Of a stretch of DNA of 64,000 nt, positions 34,142 through 43,261 are shown piece by piece. The stretch covers positions 97,029 to 161,028 of the forward strand of contig PJLO01000001.1 of assembly GCA_003010405.1 (NCBI GenBank), given 5' to 3'. The notes below the pieces were generated by a model. The model ran no database searches. It was given only the letters and a program-made list of their open reading frames with translations, and was not told the origin of the DNA. Source of the DNA: Acidobacteriota bacterium. Lineage in GTDB: Bacteria > Acidobacteriota > Terriglobia > Terriglobales > Acidobacteriaceae. Position 1 is the stretch's first letter. Each line of letters starts with the position of its first letter. Made by a program: the position numbers and the translations under genes.

Positions 34142-35290
34142 ATGAGCGCATCTCCTCCAATTTTCCGCGGCGTTGAATCAAAGCGTTTGATGTCCCTCGA
34201 CGTATTCCGCGGCCTGACGATCTTCCTGATGATTGTCGTCAACAGCTCAGGCCCTGAGTCCTTTGCGCAGTTGCAGCACTCGGCGTGGAACGGTTGGACT
34301 TTCACCGACTTAATCTTCCCGTTCTTCCTTTTCATTACTGGGATCTCACTGACCTTCTCCTTCGCCTCGCGTCTGGAGCGTGCTGAATCCCGCGCGCATC
34401 TGCTGCTGCATATCCTGCGCCGCTCCGCCATCATCTTTGCGATTGGCCTTCTCATCAACGGCTTTCCTTACTACGACCTCTCCACATGGCGCGTCGCCGG
34501 AATCCTGCAGCGCATCGCGCTCTGTTACTTAGCGGCTTCCTTGCTCTATCTGTGGGCTGGCGTGCGCACGCGCTGGGCTGTGATTGCCATGCTTCTCGCT
34601 GGTTACTGGTTTCTGCTGCGCTTTGTCCCCGTTCCCGGCTTCGGAGTTCCCAATGTAGATATCCCCCTGCTCGATCCCGACCGTAACATGGTCGCGTGGC
34701 TTGACCGCAAGCTCATGTGGGGACGCCTCTACGAAACTGTGCGTGATCCGGAAGGCATTCTTAGTACTTTTCCTGCCATAGCAAATACCCTGTTCGGAGT
34801 TGCCGTTGGCGAGTGGATTCGATCTCTTCGCGGAGACGCTGGCAGACTGCTTCGCCGTCTTGTCGTTGTCGGCCTTGCCTGCTTCCTTGCCGGAGAACTC
34901 TGGGGACTCGTCTTTCCCATCAACAAGAAACTCTGGACCAGCTCTTACGTTCTTATTACTGCGGGGCTGGCAATGTTTGCTTTTGCCGCCTGTTACTGGC
35001 TCCTGGACGTTAAGAAGCTGCGGGGACGATGGCCCATCATTCCAATTGTCTTCGGAACCAACTGCATCTTTGCTTACGCTCTCTCGGAGTTTGCCGCTAT
35101 CTCTGCTGCCGTCTTCAAGTTCACTTACGATGGCAAATTGGTCAGCTCCGAGGAGGTGCTCAGCTCAGTTATTTTCGATTACATTTCGCCGCCGCAATTG
35201 TCTTCGCTTGCCTGTGCGCTGTTCTATGCAGCCGTCTGCTGGTTCGTGACCTGGGTGCTTTACCGCCGCAAAATCTTCCTGAAGATATAG
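34142..35290 (+). CDS. DUF5009/HGSNAT-like membrane acyltransferase
   Basis: The 382-aa protein has about 10 transmembrane helices and the family start RLMSLDVFRGLTIFLMIVVN. The conserved His segment is QHSAWNGWTFTDLIFPFFLF. GILQRIALCYLAASLLYLW and VFGTNCIFAYALSEF follow. This family is related to heparan-alpha-glucosaminide N-acetyltransferase and to bacterial NagX-like proteins; transfer of acetyl across the membrane to amino sugars is inferred. The first base of the ATG lies 8 nt past a TATAAT, so it is probably leaderless. Confidence 0.85.
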   Translation: MSASPPIFRGVESKRLMSLDVFRGLTIFLMIVVNSSGPESFAQLQHSAWNGWTFTDLIFPFFLFITGISLTFSFASRLERAESRAHLLLHILRRSAIIFAIGLLINGFPYYDLSTWRVAGILQRIALCYLAASLLYLWAGVRTRWAVIAMLLAGYWFLLRFVPVPGFGVPNVDIPLLDPDRNMVAWLDRKLMWGRLYETVRDPEGILSTFPAIANTLFGVAVGEWIRSLRGDAGRLLRRLVVVGLACFLAGELWGLVFPINKKLWTSSYVLITAGLAMFAFAACYWLLDVKKLRGRWPIIPIVFGTNCIFAYALSEFAAISAAVFKFTYDGKLVSSEEVLSSVIFDYISPPQLSSLACALFYAAVCWFVTWVLYRRKIFLKI

Positions 35291-35427
35291 CCCGTACGGT
35301 AACTGTTCTCATGAACAACAAGGAACTACGTGCTATCCCTGAGCCTGCTCCGTTCCGCTCAGCCTGCTGTTGCACAGAAAGATACTTTCTATCGCATCCC
35401 GGGATTAATCCAGCTATCCTGTAAGCT

Positions 35428-36231
35428 GTGGCAGTTTCCATTACAGTTCTGGCATCGGGCAGCAGAGGGAACAGCACGGTCATAGCAACGGCCCGCACGC
35501 GCGTCCTCGTCGACTGCGGCCTGTCGTGCCGTGAAACCTGCCGGCGCCTCGCGGCTCAGGGCATTGCGCCCGAATCTCTTTCCGCCGTACTCATTACCCA
35601 CGAGCACTCCGACCACGTCAATGGCCTGCATGTGATGGCCAAAAAGTTTAATCTGCCTGTCTTCATGACGGAGGCCACTCATGGCGCGTGGCAGCGTCAG
35701 CACAAGGATTCAGCTGGCAACCGCGTCCGGGCGGAGCGCCTTGAACTATTCTCCTCCGGCAAGGTTTTCAGCGTTGGAGACCTTGAAGTGCTGCCGTTTA
35801 CCATTCCGCACGATGCCGCCGACCCGGTCGGATTTCGTTTCACAGGCGAAGGCGTGCGCGTGGCTCTCGCTACCGATCTTGGCTATATGCCGCAGAACGT
35901 CAAGGATCAGCTTCGTGGCTGCGACGGCCTGATTCTTGAGTCCAACCACGATCTTGAAATGCTCCGCGTCGGTCCGTACCCCTGGGCAGTAAAACAGCGT
36001 GTCATGTCCCGGGTCGGGCACCTCTCCAACGAATCTCTCGCAGAATTCCTGACAACGGACTATGATGGAGGGGCAACGTTCATAATTTTGGCTCACTTAT
36101 CTGAGCAAAATAATCTTCCCGACTTGGCCCGCGTTGCGGCCGAGCGGGCTTTGGGGGTGCGCCAGGGTCTGTGGGGCAACCGCCTGGTATTAACTTCACA
36201 GGACGAGCCTCTCGCAACCCTTACGCTATAG
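35428..36231 (+). CDS. MBL-fold metallohydrolase, WalJ/YycJ-like
   Basis: The 267-aa metallo-beta-lactamase-fold protein has SITVLASGSRGNSTVI at the N-terminus and the zinc motif LITHEHSDHVNG (about 52-63). FTIPHDAADPVGF, LATDLGYMPQNV, LESNHDLEML and AHLSEQNN carry the remaining metal ligands. The overall order matches YycJ/WalJ, a 5'-3' exonuclease-like hydrolase. The start is GTG at 35428. It is followed 6 bp later by a small membrane-protein gene. Confidence 0.87.
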   Translation: MAVSITVLASGSRGNSTVIATARTRVLVDCGLSCRETCRRLAAQGIAPESLSAVLITHEHSDHVNGLHVMAKKFNLPVFMTEATHGAWQRQHKDSAGNRVRAERLELFSSGKVFSVGDLEVLPFTIPHDAADPVGFRFTGEGVRVALATDLGYMPQNVKDQLRGCDGLILESNHDLEMLRVGPYPWAVKQRVMSRVGHLSNESLAEFLTTDYDGGATFIILAHLSEQNNLPDLARVAAERALGVRQGLWGNRLVLTSQDEPLATLTL

Positions 36232-36237
36232 ATTCAT

Positions 36238-36654
36238 ATGAGTCAATGCATTGATCCGTTCGTTGGTAATATTCTTGCAGAATGGCGCTATGACATCACC
36301 GGTCTCGCTCCCGAGATGAGTTGCGATTATGAAGCGCATCTCGCCCAGTGTGCCCACTGCCACTCCCGGCAGAAGCTTCATCGTACGATCGACCTCACTC
36401 TGATCGCAGTGGCCACGGTCTCCGTAGTGGTTTTTGTCTTTGCCTTTGCGGCCATTCATCATTTCAGTCCGCCCCACGCTTTACTGTTTGAGAAGCGTGC
36501 GGCAGTCGGCTTTGCTTTTTCTGTTGTGATTTGGCTGCTTGTCGCGGTCGCCACTCCTGCTCCGGTCACGGTCAAGGACGCGGCTGTGTCCGGAGCCCGC
36601 ACTTTACGTGACCGCATTCCGAATGAACTGCGAGTGAAGCTCTCCGGTCACTAA
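36238..36654 (+). CDS. Small two-helix membrane protein with His/Cys cluster
   Basis: The 138-aa protein has an N-terminal DYEAHLAQCAHCHSRQKLHR stretch (about 29-48), similar in spacing to the zinc-binding HxxxCxxC of anti-sigma-factor (zf-HC2) domains. Two transmembrane helices follow (about 55-75 and 90-110). No sigma-factor gene is adjacent, so an anti-sigma role is only suggestive. It starts 6 bp after the MBL gene. A hairpin lies 74 bp downstream. Confidence 0.7.
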   Translation: MSQCIDPFVGNILAEWRYDITGLAPEMSCDYEAHLAQCAHCHSRQKLHRTIDLTLIAVATVSVVVFVFAFAAIHHFSPPHALLFEKRAAVGFAFSVVIWLLVAVATPAPVTVKDAAVSGARTLRDRIPNELRVKLSGH

Positions 36655-36727
36655 AGGCAGCGATTGCCAGACTACAACCGATCATTGCTGAGGGTTGTCG
36701 GTTGGAGAGTCGGTCAAGTTTGCTATC

Positions 36728-36759
36728 GCCTGTGACTGGCTGTCGAGTCAATCACAGGC
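36728..36759. terminator. Hairpin between convergent genes
   Basis: GCCTGTGA (36728-36735) pairs with TCACAGGC (36752-36759), with an inner GACT/AGTC extension. It lies between the convergent ends of the small membrane-protein gene and pyrD. No T-tract is present on either strand. Confidence 0.45.
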
Positions 36760-36764
36760 CGTGC

Positions 36765-37787
36765 TCAGCCGATAATTACCCCACCTCGTAGTCCTGCCAC
36801 GCTTTCGATGTGTTGCTCCAGACACCAGCATTCAAACTGGTTGACCAGCCGTTCGCAAGCCCTGGGATCCCAGAAGTTTGCCGTGCCGACTTCGACCGCG
36901 GTTGCTCCCGCAAGCAGGAATTCCACCACATCTTCCGGTGTGCTGATGCCGCCGATTCCGATGACCGGAATTTGCACCGCTCGCGCCACTTCATAAACCA
37001 TGCGTACCGCGATCGGCTTGATTGCCGGACCGCTCAGTCCGGCTGTCACATTTGAGATGCGTGGCCGCCGCGTTACCGGATCGATGGCCATGGCGAGAAA
37101 CGTGTTTACCAGTGAGACCGCGTCCGCCCCCGCGTCTTCAGCGGCCCGCGCCATCTGCGCAATATCGGTCACGTTGGGCGAGAGCTTCACAATCAACGGG
37201 CGCGTCGAGGCCGCGCGAGCCCCGGCCACCACCTCCGCGAGCAGCGCCGGATCCTGCCCAAAGGTCATTCCGCCATGCTTAACATTGGGGCAGGAGACAT
37301 TAATCTCGTAAGCCGCGATGCCATCGCCTTCGTTCAGAATGCGGATCGTCTGCTCATAATCTTCCGTGCAGTAGCCATAGACATTGGCGATCACCACGAT
37401 GTCTTTGATCTTCCGCAGCGCGGGCAGCTTTTCTTCTATGAAAGCTCGCGCGCCAATGTTCTGCAGGCCGATTGCGTTCAGCATTCCCGCTGCGGTTTCA
37501 AACAGCCGGGGCGGGGGATTGCCTGCCATTGGCTCGCGCGACAGCCCCTTCACCACGAAGCCGCCCAGCTTATCGAGCGAGACGATGTCTTCGAACTCGA
37601 TTCCGTAACCAAACGTGCCGGAGGCCGCAAGAATCGGGTTCTTCAGATGAATACCGGCGACATTGACGCTCATGTCGAGCGTGAGCGAAGCGCGCCGTTT
37701 GCCTTCACGTGCGGAAGCGCTCATGGACTTAAGGGTAGAAGTCTTGGTCGTTTCTTCCATCCCCTGGAGCGGGTTTTTCTGGCTCAT
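36765..37787 (-). CDS. pyrD: Dihydroorotate dehydrogenase, class 1B type
   Basis: PyrD oxidises dihydroorotate to orotate in pyrimidine synthesis. The 340-aa product has the FMN barrel motifs VNVAGIHLKNPILAASGTFG, AIGLQNIGARAF, catalytic Cys in INVSCPNVKHGGMTFG, IVKLSPNV and VIGIGGISTPEDV. A catalytic Cys (not Ser) indicates the cytosolic class 1, and the sequence fits 1B, which normally pairs with PyrK; no pyrK is in the window. Residues 1-38 are an extra N-terminal stretch. An internal ATG at 37673 just before the conserved part is an alternative start. It starts 10 bp after the PafA-like gene. Confidence 0.92.
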   Translation of the reverse strand: MSQKNPLQGMEETTKTSTLKSMSASAREGKRRASLTLDMSVNVAGIHLKNPILAASGTFGYGIEFEDIVSLDKLGGFVVKGLSREPMAGNPPPRLFETAAGMLNAIGLQNIGARAFIEEKLPALRKIKDIVVIANVYGYCTEDYEQTIRILNEGDGIAAYEINVSCPNVKHGGMTFGQDPALLAEVVAGARAASTRPLIVKLSPNVTDIAQMARAAEDAGADAVSLVNTFLAMAIDPVTRRPRISNVTAGLSGPAIKPIAVRMVYEVARAVQIPVIGIGGISTPEDVVEFLLAGATAVEVGTANFWDPRACERLVNQFECWCLEQHIESVAGLRGGVIIG

Positions 37788-37796
37788 TCTTTCATT

Positions 37797-39431
37797 CTAC
37801 TTCGAGGCTGATGAGGCGGCGATTCCAACGCCGGGGTTGTCGGCAAACGCTTCGCTCAGAACGCGTCCCACGGCGCTGGCTGGCTTATTCGTACGCAGCA
37901 GCGAACTCAGGGTCACGGCCAGATCGACCGGCTCCACGCTCTCGCGATAGATGCCCGGGCGGAAGGCTGTTCCGTAAAAGGCCAGCGGCACGTGCGCGTC
38001 ATAGCTGTAGGGCACTGCATGAGTAGTCCAGCCGGAGCCGGGAAGTTCAAAGGGACCCATCAAACCGAAGACGTACCATCCGGCGAGCGGCGAGTACGAG
38101 TTCAAAACCTGCTGACGGAAAACACTGTTTTTAATGTTTCCTGCGGCCATCTGTGTTTTGGTCGCGGAGTAGCGGAAGCCGAGCTGCAACAGAAGGTCGG
38201 CAACGGTCTTTTCCGCGTCGGCCTCCGTTTCGTTCACCGCCTCGAAGGCCTCTGAGTCCAGGTGTACGGTCGGGTAGTCGATGTATGTCACATACTTGCT
38301 GTCTCTTGCGTGTTTTTGCTTCAAGCTTTGGTTGAGCTGTGCTCGCAGATCATCGGTGTTGAAGCGGGGCGCCGGGATGCGCATTCTGCTCGCGTAGTCC
38401 GTCATGGGCGCAATGCCATGATCGGCGCTGAGCGCAACGGCCCAGTTTCCCTTGCCCACCCTGGCATCGAGATACTGAAAGAATCCAGCCAGTGAGCGGT
38501 CCAGCGCCAGCAGCATCAACTTGTCTTCCGGCGAATCCGGGCCGACCCTGTGCCCGAGGATATCCGGCGAAGAGAAGCTGATCGAAATCAGGTCAGTGAC
38601 CGGCCCGGTGCCAAGCTTCTCGTTGTCGATAATTTGTCTCGCGAGGTCGATTGTGTAATCACTGCCCCAAGGGGTGGAGCCGACGAGTTCATAGAATGAA
38701 ACGTCCTTGCCCCTGCTGTTTTTGGCCGGAGCGGTCGAGCGCAACACTTTTCCGGTGGCGTCCTTCACCTCGCGGTTCAGGTAGCTTTCGCGCGTCTTGC
38801 CCGCGTTGAACCGCACCAGCCATGCTGGAGCCTGCGGCATGTAATAGGTCGAGGTGATGAACACGCCGGATTTCGGATCGATAAAGAACGCTCCGTTGGC
38901 AGAGAACCCGACAGGAAGTATTGCCGCCCGGTCCTTTAGAGCAACGCCGAAGACCTTGGCCTGGCCGTTGGTGGCGAGCTTCAGCTCGTCGCCTATCGTA
39001 TCGGTCTGCAGGTTGTGCGGAGACGCGCTCGACCTCTCACCCTCAACACCCGCAGGCAGTCCGAGCGGCCGGGTGTTCACGTCTTCGACGCTGGAGACGA
39101 TCCGCCGCAGTTTCGGGTCCCACCACTCGTTGGCCAGAATGCCGTGACCGAGCGCGTAGGTTCCGGTGCCAATCGTTGCGTGGCCGGGCGCGGTTTTGGT
39201 GGTCGAGTAGTTGTAGTAGGAGGAAGTAAACCACGCGCCATGATCCATCAGCAGGCGGAAGCCGCCTTCGCCGAAGTCGTCATGGTAGCGCTCCAGCAGA
39301 TCGCCGCGAAGCTGATCCACAACCACAATAACCACAAGCTTTGGCTGCGCGTTATAAGCGCTGGCAAAAGAGGCGACGGCCCACAGGCCGAGTACGAGGA
39401 GAGCAATGGCTTTGCGAACGTGGCTGCGCAT
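37797..39431 (-). CDS. Alkaline phosphatase, PafA-like (secreted)
   Basis: The 544-aa protein has a signal peptide (KAIALLVLGLWAVASFASA). The alkaline-phosphatase-superfamily core includes VVIVVVDQLRGDLL (metal Asp), the nucleophile Thr in YSTTKTAPGHATIGTGT, SFSSPDILGHRVGP and ALSADHGIAPM (metal ligands). Thr as nucleophile and the NEWWDP/PAPRFN segments resemble PafA, a broad phosphate-monoester hydrolase of the periplasm. It likely scavenges phosphate, which fits with the polyphosphate genes elsewhere in the window. Confidence 0.88.
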   Translation of the reverse strand: MRSHVRKAIALLVLGLWAVASFASAYNAQPKLVVIVVVDQLRGDLLERYHDDFGEGGFRLLMDHGAWFTSSYYNYSTTKTAPGHATIGTGTYALGHGILANEWWDPKLRRIVSSVEDVNTRPLGLPAGVEGERSSASPHNLQTDTIGDELKLATNGQAKVFGVALKDRAAILPVGFSANGAFFIDPKSGVFITSTYYMPQAPAWLVRFNAGKTRESYLNREVKDATGKVLRSTAPAKNSRGKDVSFYELVGSTPWGSDYTIDLARQIIDNEKLGTGPVTDLISISFSSPDILGHRVGPDSPEDKLMLLALDRSLAGFFQYLDARVGKGNWAVALSADHGIAPMTDYASRMRIPAPRFNTDDLRAQLNQSLKQKHARDSKYVTYIDYPTVHLDSEAFEAVNETEADAEKTVADLLLQLGFRYSATKTQMAAGNIKNSVFRQQVLNSYSPLAGWYVFGLMGPFELPGSGWTTHAVPYSYDAHVPLAFYGTAFRPGIYRESVEPVDLAVTLSSLLRTNKPASAVGRVLSEAFADNPGVGIAASSASK

Positions 39432-39554
39432 AACGCAGATTAGTTTAGTCCAGAGTGGGTGAATGTGTGTGAAAGTGCAAGGTACAAAAGTTCTTGGGAG
39501 AGAGACTGCGAATTGACGGAGCGTTCGTTCAGGAGTGCGTCATTTTTCGGATTG

Positions 39555-39586
39555 TCTTCGAACCGCCAGTAACGACGGTTCGAAGA
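39555..39586. repeat. Perfect 11-bp inverted repeat
   Basis: TCTTCGAACCG (39555-39565) and CGGTTCGAAGA (39576-39586) flank a 10-nt loop. It lies in the gap between the PafA-like gene and the small gene at 39652. It has no T-tract; an operator or mRNA hairpin are both possible. Confidence 0.5.
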
Positions 39587-39651
39587 CCCTCAGGCGTTTC
39601 TCGGGGATTCGGTCCTGCGCGCCGAATCGCATCGATCAGTTAGAGACCTTC

Positions 39652-39885
39652 TCAGTCAGGCATAGATCCGATTGCGGCTATCGCAGCTCGGAACGCGTTC
39701 TGAATGATTTGAGTTGAGCGGTCAAGATCTTCGTTGATCTGAGCACGTGTGACGACCTGTCCATTGCTATCAAGCACCTGCTCACTGTTAATGAAGTTGC
39801 TGGCTGATGCGTGGATGTTTCCGGCCACCCACATGGCGTTTCCGATTTCTTTGATTAATTGCTGTTTTGATTTGGTAGTTTCCAC
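39652..39885 (-). CDS. Small hypothetical protein
   Basis: This 77-aa mostly helical protein (KQQLIKEIGNAMWVAGNIHA, NEDLDRSTQIIQNAFRAAI) has no known domain. The start is GTG at 39885, supported by GGAG 7 nt upstream; an ATG at 39915 is an alternative without a ribosome site. It has no signal or transmembrane segment. It is monocistronic in a sparsely coded stretch. I do not recognise it. Confidence 0.5.
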   Translation of the reverse strand: METTKSKQQLIKEIGNAMWVAGNIHASASNFINSEQVLDSNGQVVTRAQINEDLDRSTQIIQNAFRAAIAAIGSMPD

Positions 39886-39915
39886 GTTGTCTCTCCGTTC
39901 TAGATGAATATCCAT

Positions 39916-40395
39916 TCCGTACCAATTGCATGGAGCTCTGAACCTAGGTCAATGAAAAGCCAACTTGGGATCAGTAACAACAAGTCGGCCGGTGTTCAAC
40001 GTTTCTGCCGGGGACCAATCACTCGCGACAGGCTTTATTTGTTACTGGATGGAGACCAGCTCGGCGAGCTTGGCCGCGATGTCTGCCATCGTATTCCCTG
40101 CCGTACTCAGGTCGCTTCGCGAGCCGAGCAGAGGGCTGACTTCACGGAGGGCTTCATACGTCGCATTGTGCACAATCGGAACAAGCTGGTCTCGCGCGAG
40201 CTGTGCATCTATCCATGCGAATAATGATACCGGTTACGATTGCTTCTCTCAATCGGAAGCACAAATTGGGAATTGGCGTGGCGCAACATTTTCCGTTCGA
40301 TTGCTGTCCTCCGGACGGGTGACGGGCAATCCGGAGACGAAGCGGTTGTTTGCTTCTCCTCGCCCGCAAGCTTTGTTCTGGTATTCTTAGCTCTT
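39916..40395. other. Sparse region upstream of serS
   Basis: No firm gene is seen. On the minus strand, 40173 to 40042 holds a 43-codon GTG-started frame (VHNATYEALREVSPLL onwards). Its composition looks protein-like and it could be a decayed neighbour of the small gene at 39652. I saw no T-box-like leader before serS. Confidence 0.4.
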
Positions 40396-41718
40396 ATGCT
40401 TGATCTTGCGTTTGTACGTGAAAACCTGGCCGAAGTGGAAGAGAAGCTGCGCAGCCGTGGCGCGAACCCTGAACAGTTGCTTGGTGGTTTCCGCGAGATT
40501 GATACGCGGCGGCGTGCGCTGACGCACGAGCTGGAGCTTGCACTGGCTCGCCGCAACGAACTCAGCAAGAAGATTGGCCCGTTGATGGGCGCTGAGAAGA
40601 AGGGCGCGATTACGCCGGAGCAAAAATCGGAGCTGGAGGCAATGAGCGCCGAGGTGCTTGGGCTGAAGGAAAAGATTCCGGCGATGGAAGAGCAGGCCAG
40701 GGCCGCCGATAGAGAGCTGTACGGCATTCTGGCGACGATTCCGAACCTGCCGCACGAAACCGTTCCGCTGGGTCGCGACGAGACGGCCAACGTCGAAGTG
40801 AAGCGCTGGGGCGTGCCTCCGGTGATGGATTTTACTCCGAAGCCGCACTGGGAACTGGGCGAGCAGTTGGGGATTCTCGACCTGGAGCGGGCCACCAAGC
40901 TGAGCGGCGCGCGCTTTGCCCTTTACTGGGCTCTGGGGGCAAAGCTGGAGCGCGCGCTGATGAACTTCATGCTCGACCTGCACACGAACGAGCACGGCTA
41001 CACGGAAGTTCTGCCGCCCTATCTGGTGAACTCGGAATCTCTCTATGGCACCGGGCAGTTGCCCAAGTTTGAGCAGGATCTGTTCAAGGTTCCGCATGGC
41101 GAACGCGATCTGTGGCTGATTCCCACGGCAGAGGTTCCGGTGACGAACATCTTCCGCGACGAAACGCTGGAGGCATCGCGCCTGCCAATTTCGCTGACGG
41201 CGTTTACACCCTGCTGGCGCAGCGAGGCGGGGTCGTATGGCAAGGACGTGCGCGGCATCATTCGGCAGCACCAGTTTCAAAAGGTGGAGCTAGTCAAGTT
41301 TTCCAAGCCGGAAGACAGCTACGACGAACACGAGAAGCTGACGCGGGCGGCGGAAACCGTACTGGAACGGCTCGGGCTGCATTATCGGCGGATGCTTCTT
41401 TGCAGCGGCGACATGGGCTTCAGTGCTGCAAAGACCTATGACCTGGAAGTTTGGCTGCCGGGACAGGGTTTGTTCCGCGAAATTTCCTCCTGCTCTAATT
41501 TCGAGAGCTTCCAGGCACGGCGCGCCAATATTCGCTATAAGTCGGAAGGCAGGAAGGGAACCGAACTGGTGCATACGCTGAACGGCTCCGGGCTTGCGAT
41601 AGGCCGGACCTGGGTCGCCATCGTCGAGAATTATCAGCAAAAAGATGGCAGCGTGGTGATACCGGAAGCGCTCCGTCCTTATGTCGGCGAGGATAAGATC
41701 GAACCGCGAAAAATGTAG
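40396..41718 (+). CDS. serS: Seryl-tRNA synthetase
   Basis: SerS charges tRNA-Ser. The 440-aa protein has the N-terminal long coiled-coil arm (residues about 25-110; [21 protein letters not shown]). The class II core has motif 1 ([19 protein letters not shown]), motif 2 ([25 protein letters not shown] with the HQF end) and motif 3 ([19 protein letters not shown]). The start ATG at 40396 begins with the conserved [14 protein letters not shown]; the open frame further upstream to 40240 is not conserved-looking. Confidence 0.97.
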   Translation: MLDLAFVRENLAEVEEKLRSRGANPEQLLGGFREIDTRRRALTHELELALARRNELSKKIGPLMGAEKKGAITPEQKSELEAMSAEVLGLKEKIPAMEEQARAADRELYGILATIPNLPHETVPLGRDETANVEVKRWGVPPVMDFTPKPHWELGEQLGILDLERATKLSGARFALYWALGAKLERALMNFMLDLHTNEHGYTEVLPPYLVNSESLYGTGQLPKFEQDLFKVPHGERDLWLIPTAEVPVTNIFRDETLEASRLPISLTAFTPCWRSEAGSYGKDVRGIIRQHQFQKVELVKFSKPEDSYDEHEKLTRAAETVLERLGLHYRRMLLCSGDMGFSAAKTYDLEVWLPGQGLFREISSCSNFESFQARRANIRYKSEGRKGTELVHTLNGSGLAIGRTWVAIVENYQQKDGSVVIPEALRPYVGEDKIEPRKM

Positions 41719-41799
41719 AGCTACCGTGATTTGCGGATTACCTGAGCAGCGAATCCCAGGTAATCCGGTATCCGACAATTGAAGTAAACTGGAAGTGCA

Positions 41800-42171
41800 A
41801 TGAAAAAGGTGTGGAACACAATTAGAAGTTACATCTGGTGGACTCATTCGCGGGGATCATTCCATTACGATGTGATGGTCACGCTGATTCTGGTCTTTAT
41901 TTTTGTCACCCCGCACTTTATTAACTACAAGGACAAGCCAGCGGAGCGCCAGCCACGTCCGAAGAGCGCGCTGGTCCTGCCGGACGGCAGCAACGATCTC
42001 ATCTTCCGGGTGGATGCGCGCGACGTGACGGGAACAACACCGCAAGAGGTTCAGGCCAGCCTGCAGAGCATCATTGAGCCCATCAGCGGCTACGTTAAAA
42101 TCAAGCGCTGGGCTCCGGAGCAGGACGCCAAGGGTAAACTTGTGGGATATCATGTCTGGGTTCGGCGGTGA
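41800..42171 (+). CDS. Conserved inner-membrane anchored protein (ExbD-like shape)
   Basis: The 123-aa protein has one N-terminal transmembrane helix (about 26-45; YDVMVTLILVFIFVTPHFI). A small alpha/beta periplasmic domain follows (SALVLPDGSNDLIFRVDARD, VQASLQSIIEPISGYVKIKR). The shape recalls ExbD/TolR proteins, but the sequence is not clearly in that family. It is followed 37 bp later by a LolA-like gene, suggesting an envelope function. Confidence 0.6.
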   Translation: MKKVWNTIRSYIWWTHSRGSFHYDVMVTLILVFIFVTPHFINYKDKPAERQPRPKSALVLPDGSNDLIFRVDARDVTGTTPQEVQASLQSIIEPISGYVKIKRWAPEQDAKGKLVGYHVWVRR

Positions 42172-42208
42172 GAGCCGGTCTTTTCGGCCGCAATCGAAAG
42201 AGATTCCG

Positions 42209-42898
42209 ATGAAAAAGTGTTTTCTGGTGGTTCTAATGGCGGCTGTGATGGCCGCCTCGGCATTTGGGCAGAGCAAACAGGGCAATCTGGAAGAAGTGTT
42301 GAACTTGCTGGACAGGGTCAGTTTGGGTTTCAGAACCGTCCAGACGAATTTTGTGTGGGATCAGTACCAGAAAGTCGTGAACGAGCATGACGTTCAGACG
42401 GGCGTTATGTATTTTCGCCGCGCCGGAACCAGCGTGGAGATGGCCGCCCACATTCAACACCCAGATTTGAAATATGTACTGTTCAGTGGCAGCCAGTTGC
42501 AGGTGTATCTGCCCCGGATCGACCAGGTTACGCAATATGCGGCGGGTAAGAACCGTCAGGATTTTCAGGCATACTTGGTGCTTGGTTTCGGCGGTCGCGG
42601 TCATGACCTGCTGAAGAGTTTTGACGTGCGCTACGCTGGCCTTGAGAACATAGACGGTGTGGCGACATACAAGCTCGAGTTGGTCCCGAAATCGCCAAGA
42701 GTAAAAGGAATGTTCCGCCTCATTACGCTTTGGATCGATCGTCAGACGGGAATGAGCGTGCAGCAGCTTTTCCAAGAGAGCGGCGACGATTATCGGCTTG
42801 CAAAGTATTCAAAAATCAGGATCAACCAGAAACTGCCGGATGACGCTTTCAAGCTGAAAACGACAGGGAAGACGAAGTACGTCCGCCCGAACAGCTAA
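42209..42898 (+). CDS. LolA-like outer-membrane lipoprotein carrier protein
   Basis: The 229-aa protein has a signal peptide (KKCFLVVLMAAVMAASAFGQ). A LolA/LolB-type beta fold follows (VQTNFVWDQYQKVVNEHDVQ, LKYVLFSGSQLQVYLP, LITLWIDRQTGMSVQQLFQE, YSKIRINQKLPDDAFKL). The start ATG at 42209 gives a clean signal sequence; the frame open to 42074 overlaps the preceding gene. It probably carries lipoproteins or another lipid across the periplasm. It follows the membrane-anchored gene at 41800. Confidence 0.8.
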   Translation: MKKCFLVVLMAAVMAASAFGQSKQGNLEEVLNLLDRVSLGFRTVQTNFVWDQYQKVVNEHDVQTGVMYFRRAGTSVEMAAHIQHPDLKYVLFSGSQLQVYLPRIDQVTQYAAGKNRQDFQAYLVLGFGGRGHDLLKSFDVRYAGLENIDGVATYKLELVPKSPRVKGMFRLITLWIDRQTGMSVQQLFQESGDDYRLAKYSKIRINQKLPDDAFKLKTTGKTKYVRPNS

Positions 42899-42991
42899 TC
42901 AGGGCAAAATTCGCGAGTTTTGCTGTAGATATCACCTTAGTGCTGCAACCTATTTGGAGCAGAGCCGCGTCTGAACTAAAGAGGGGGGTGC

Positions 42992-43228
42992 ATGCCCAAG
43001 TCAAAGGTAGTCGTAATTCCGGCGCGGCCGGATCCGAGCGGGCGAGAGCGGGCACGTACTGACGATCCAAGATACATGGATGGGCAGCGCGTGCTGGTCA
43101 ACGCGATGAGATACCTTTTGCAGAGTGACCGCGAAGCGAACCGAGAAGCCGCCGAGCTGCTGAGCGAGCACGTGCGTACCAAGTTTCGCATGAGCGACTC
43201 GCCTTTGCGCGAGGGGGAACTCCGTTAA
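42992..43228 (+). CDS. Small hypothetical protein
   Basis: The 78-aa charged protein (PDPSGRERARTDDPRYMDGQ, VNAMRYLLQSDREANREAAE) has no known domain, signal or transmembrane part. A strong AGAGGGGGG ribosome site just before the ATG supports translation. It lies alone between the LolA-like gene and the convergent membrane glycosyltransferase. Confidence 0.5.
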   Translation: MPKSKVVVIPARPDPSGRERARTDDPRYMDGQRVLVNAMRYLLQSDREANREAAELLSEHVRTKFRMSDSPLREGELR

Positions 43229-43261
43229 ACACGCAGTTCTGGGAGTTTAAACGGCCGGGGC

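Noticed and set aside
39555..39586. tRNA gene suggested by GGTTCGAA
   Set aside because: The TTCGAA lies in a simple inverted repeat; no acceptor, D or anticodon arms can be built around it.
40215..40395. T-box leader before serS
   Set aside because: No T-box consensus or terminator/antiterminator pair found.
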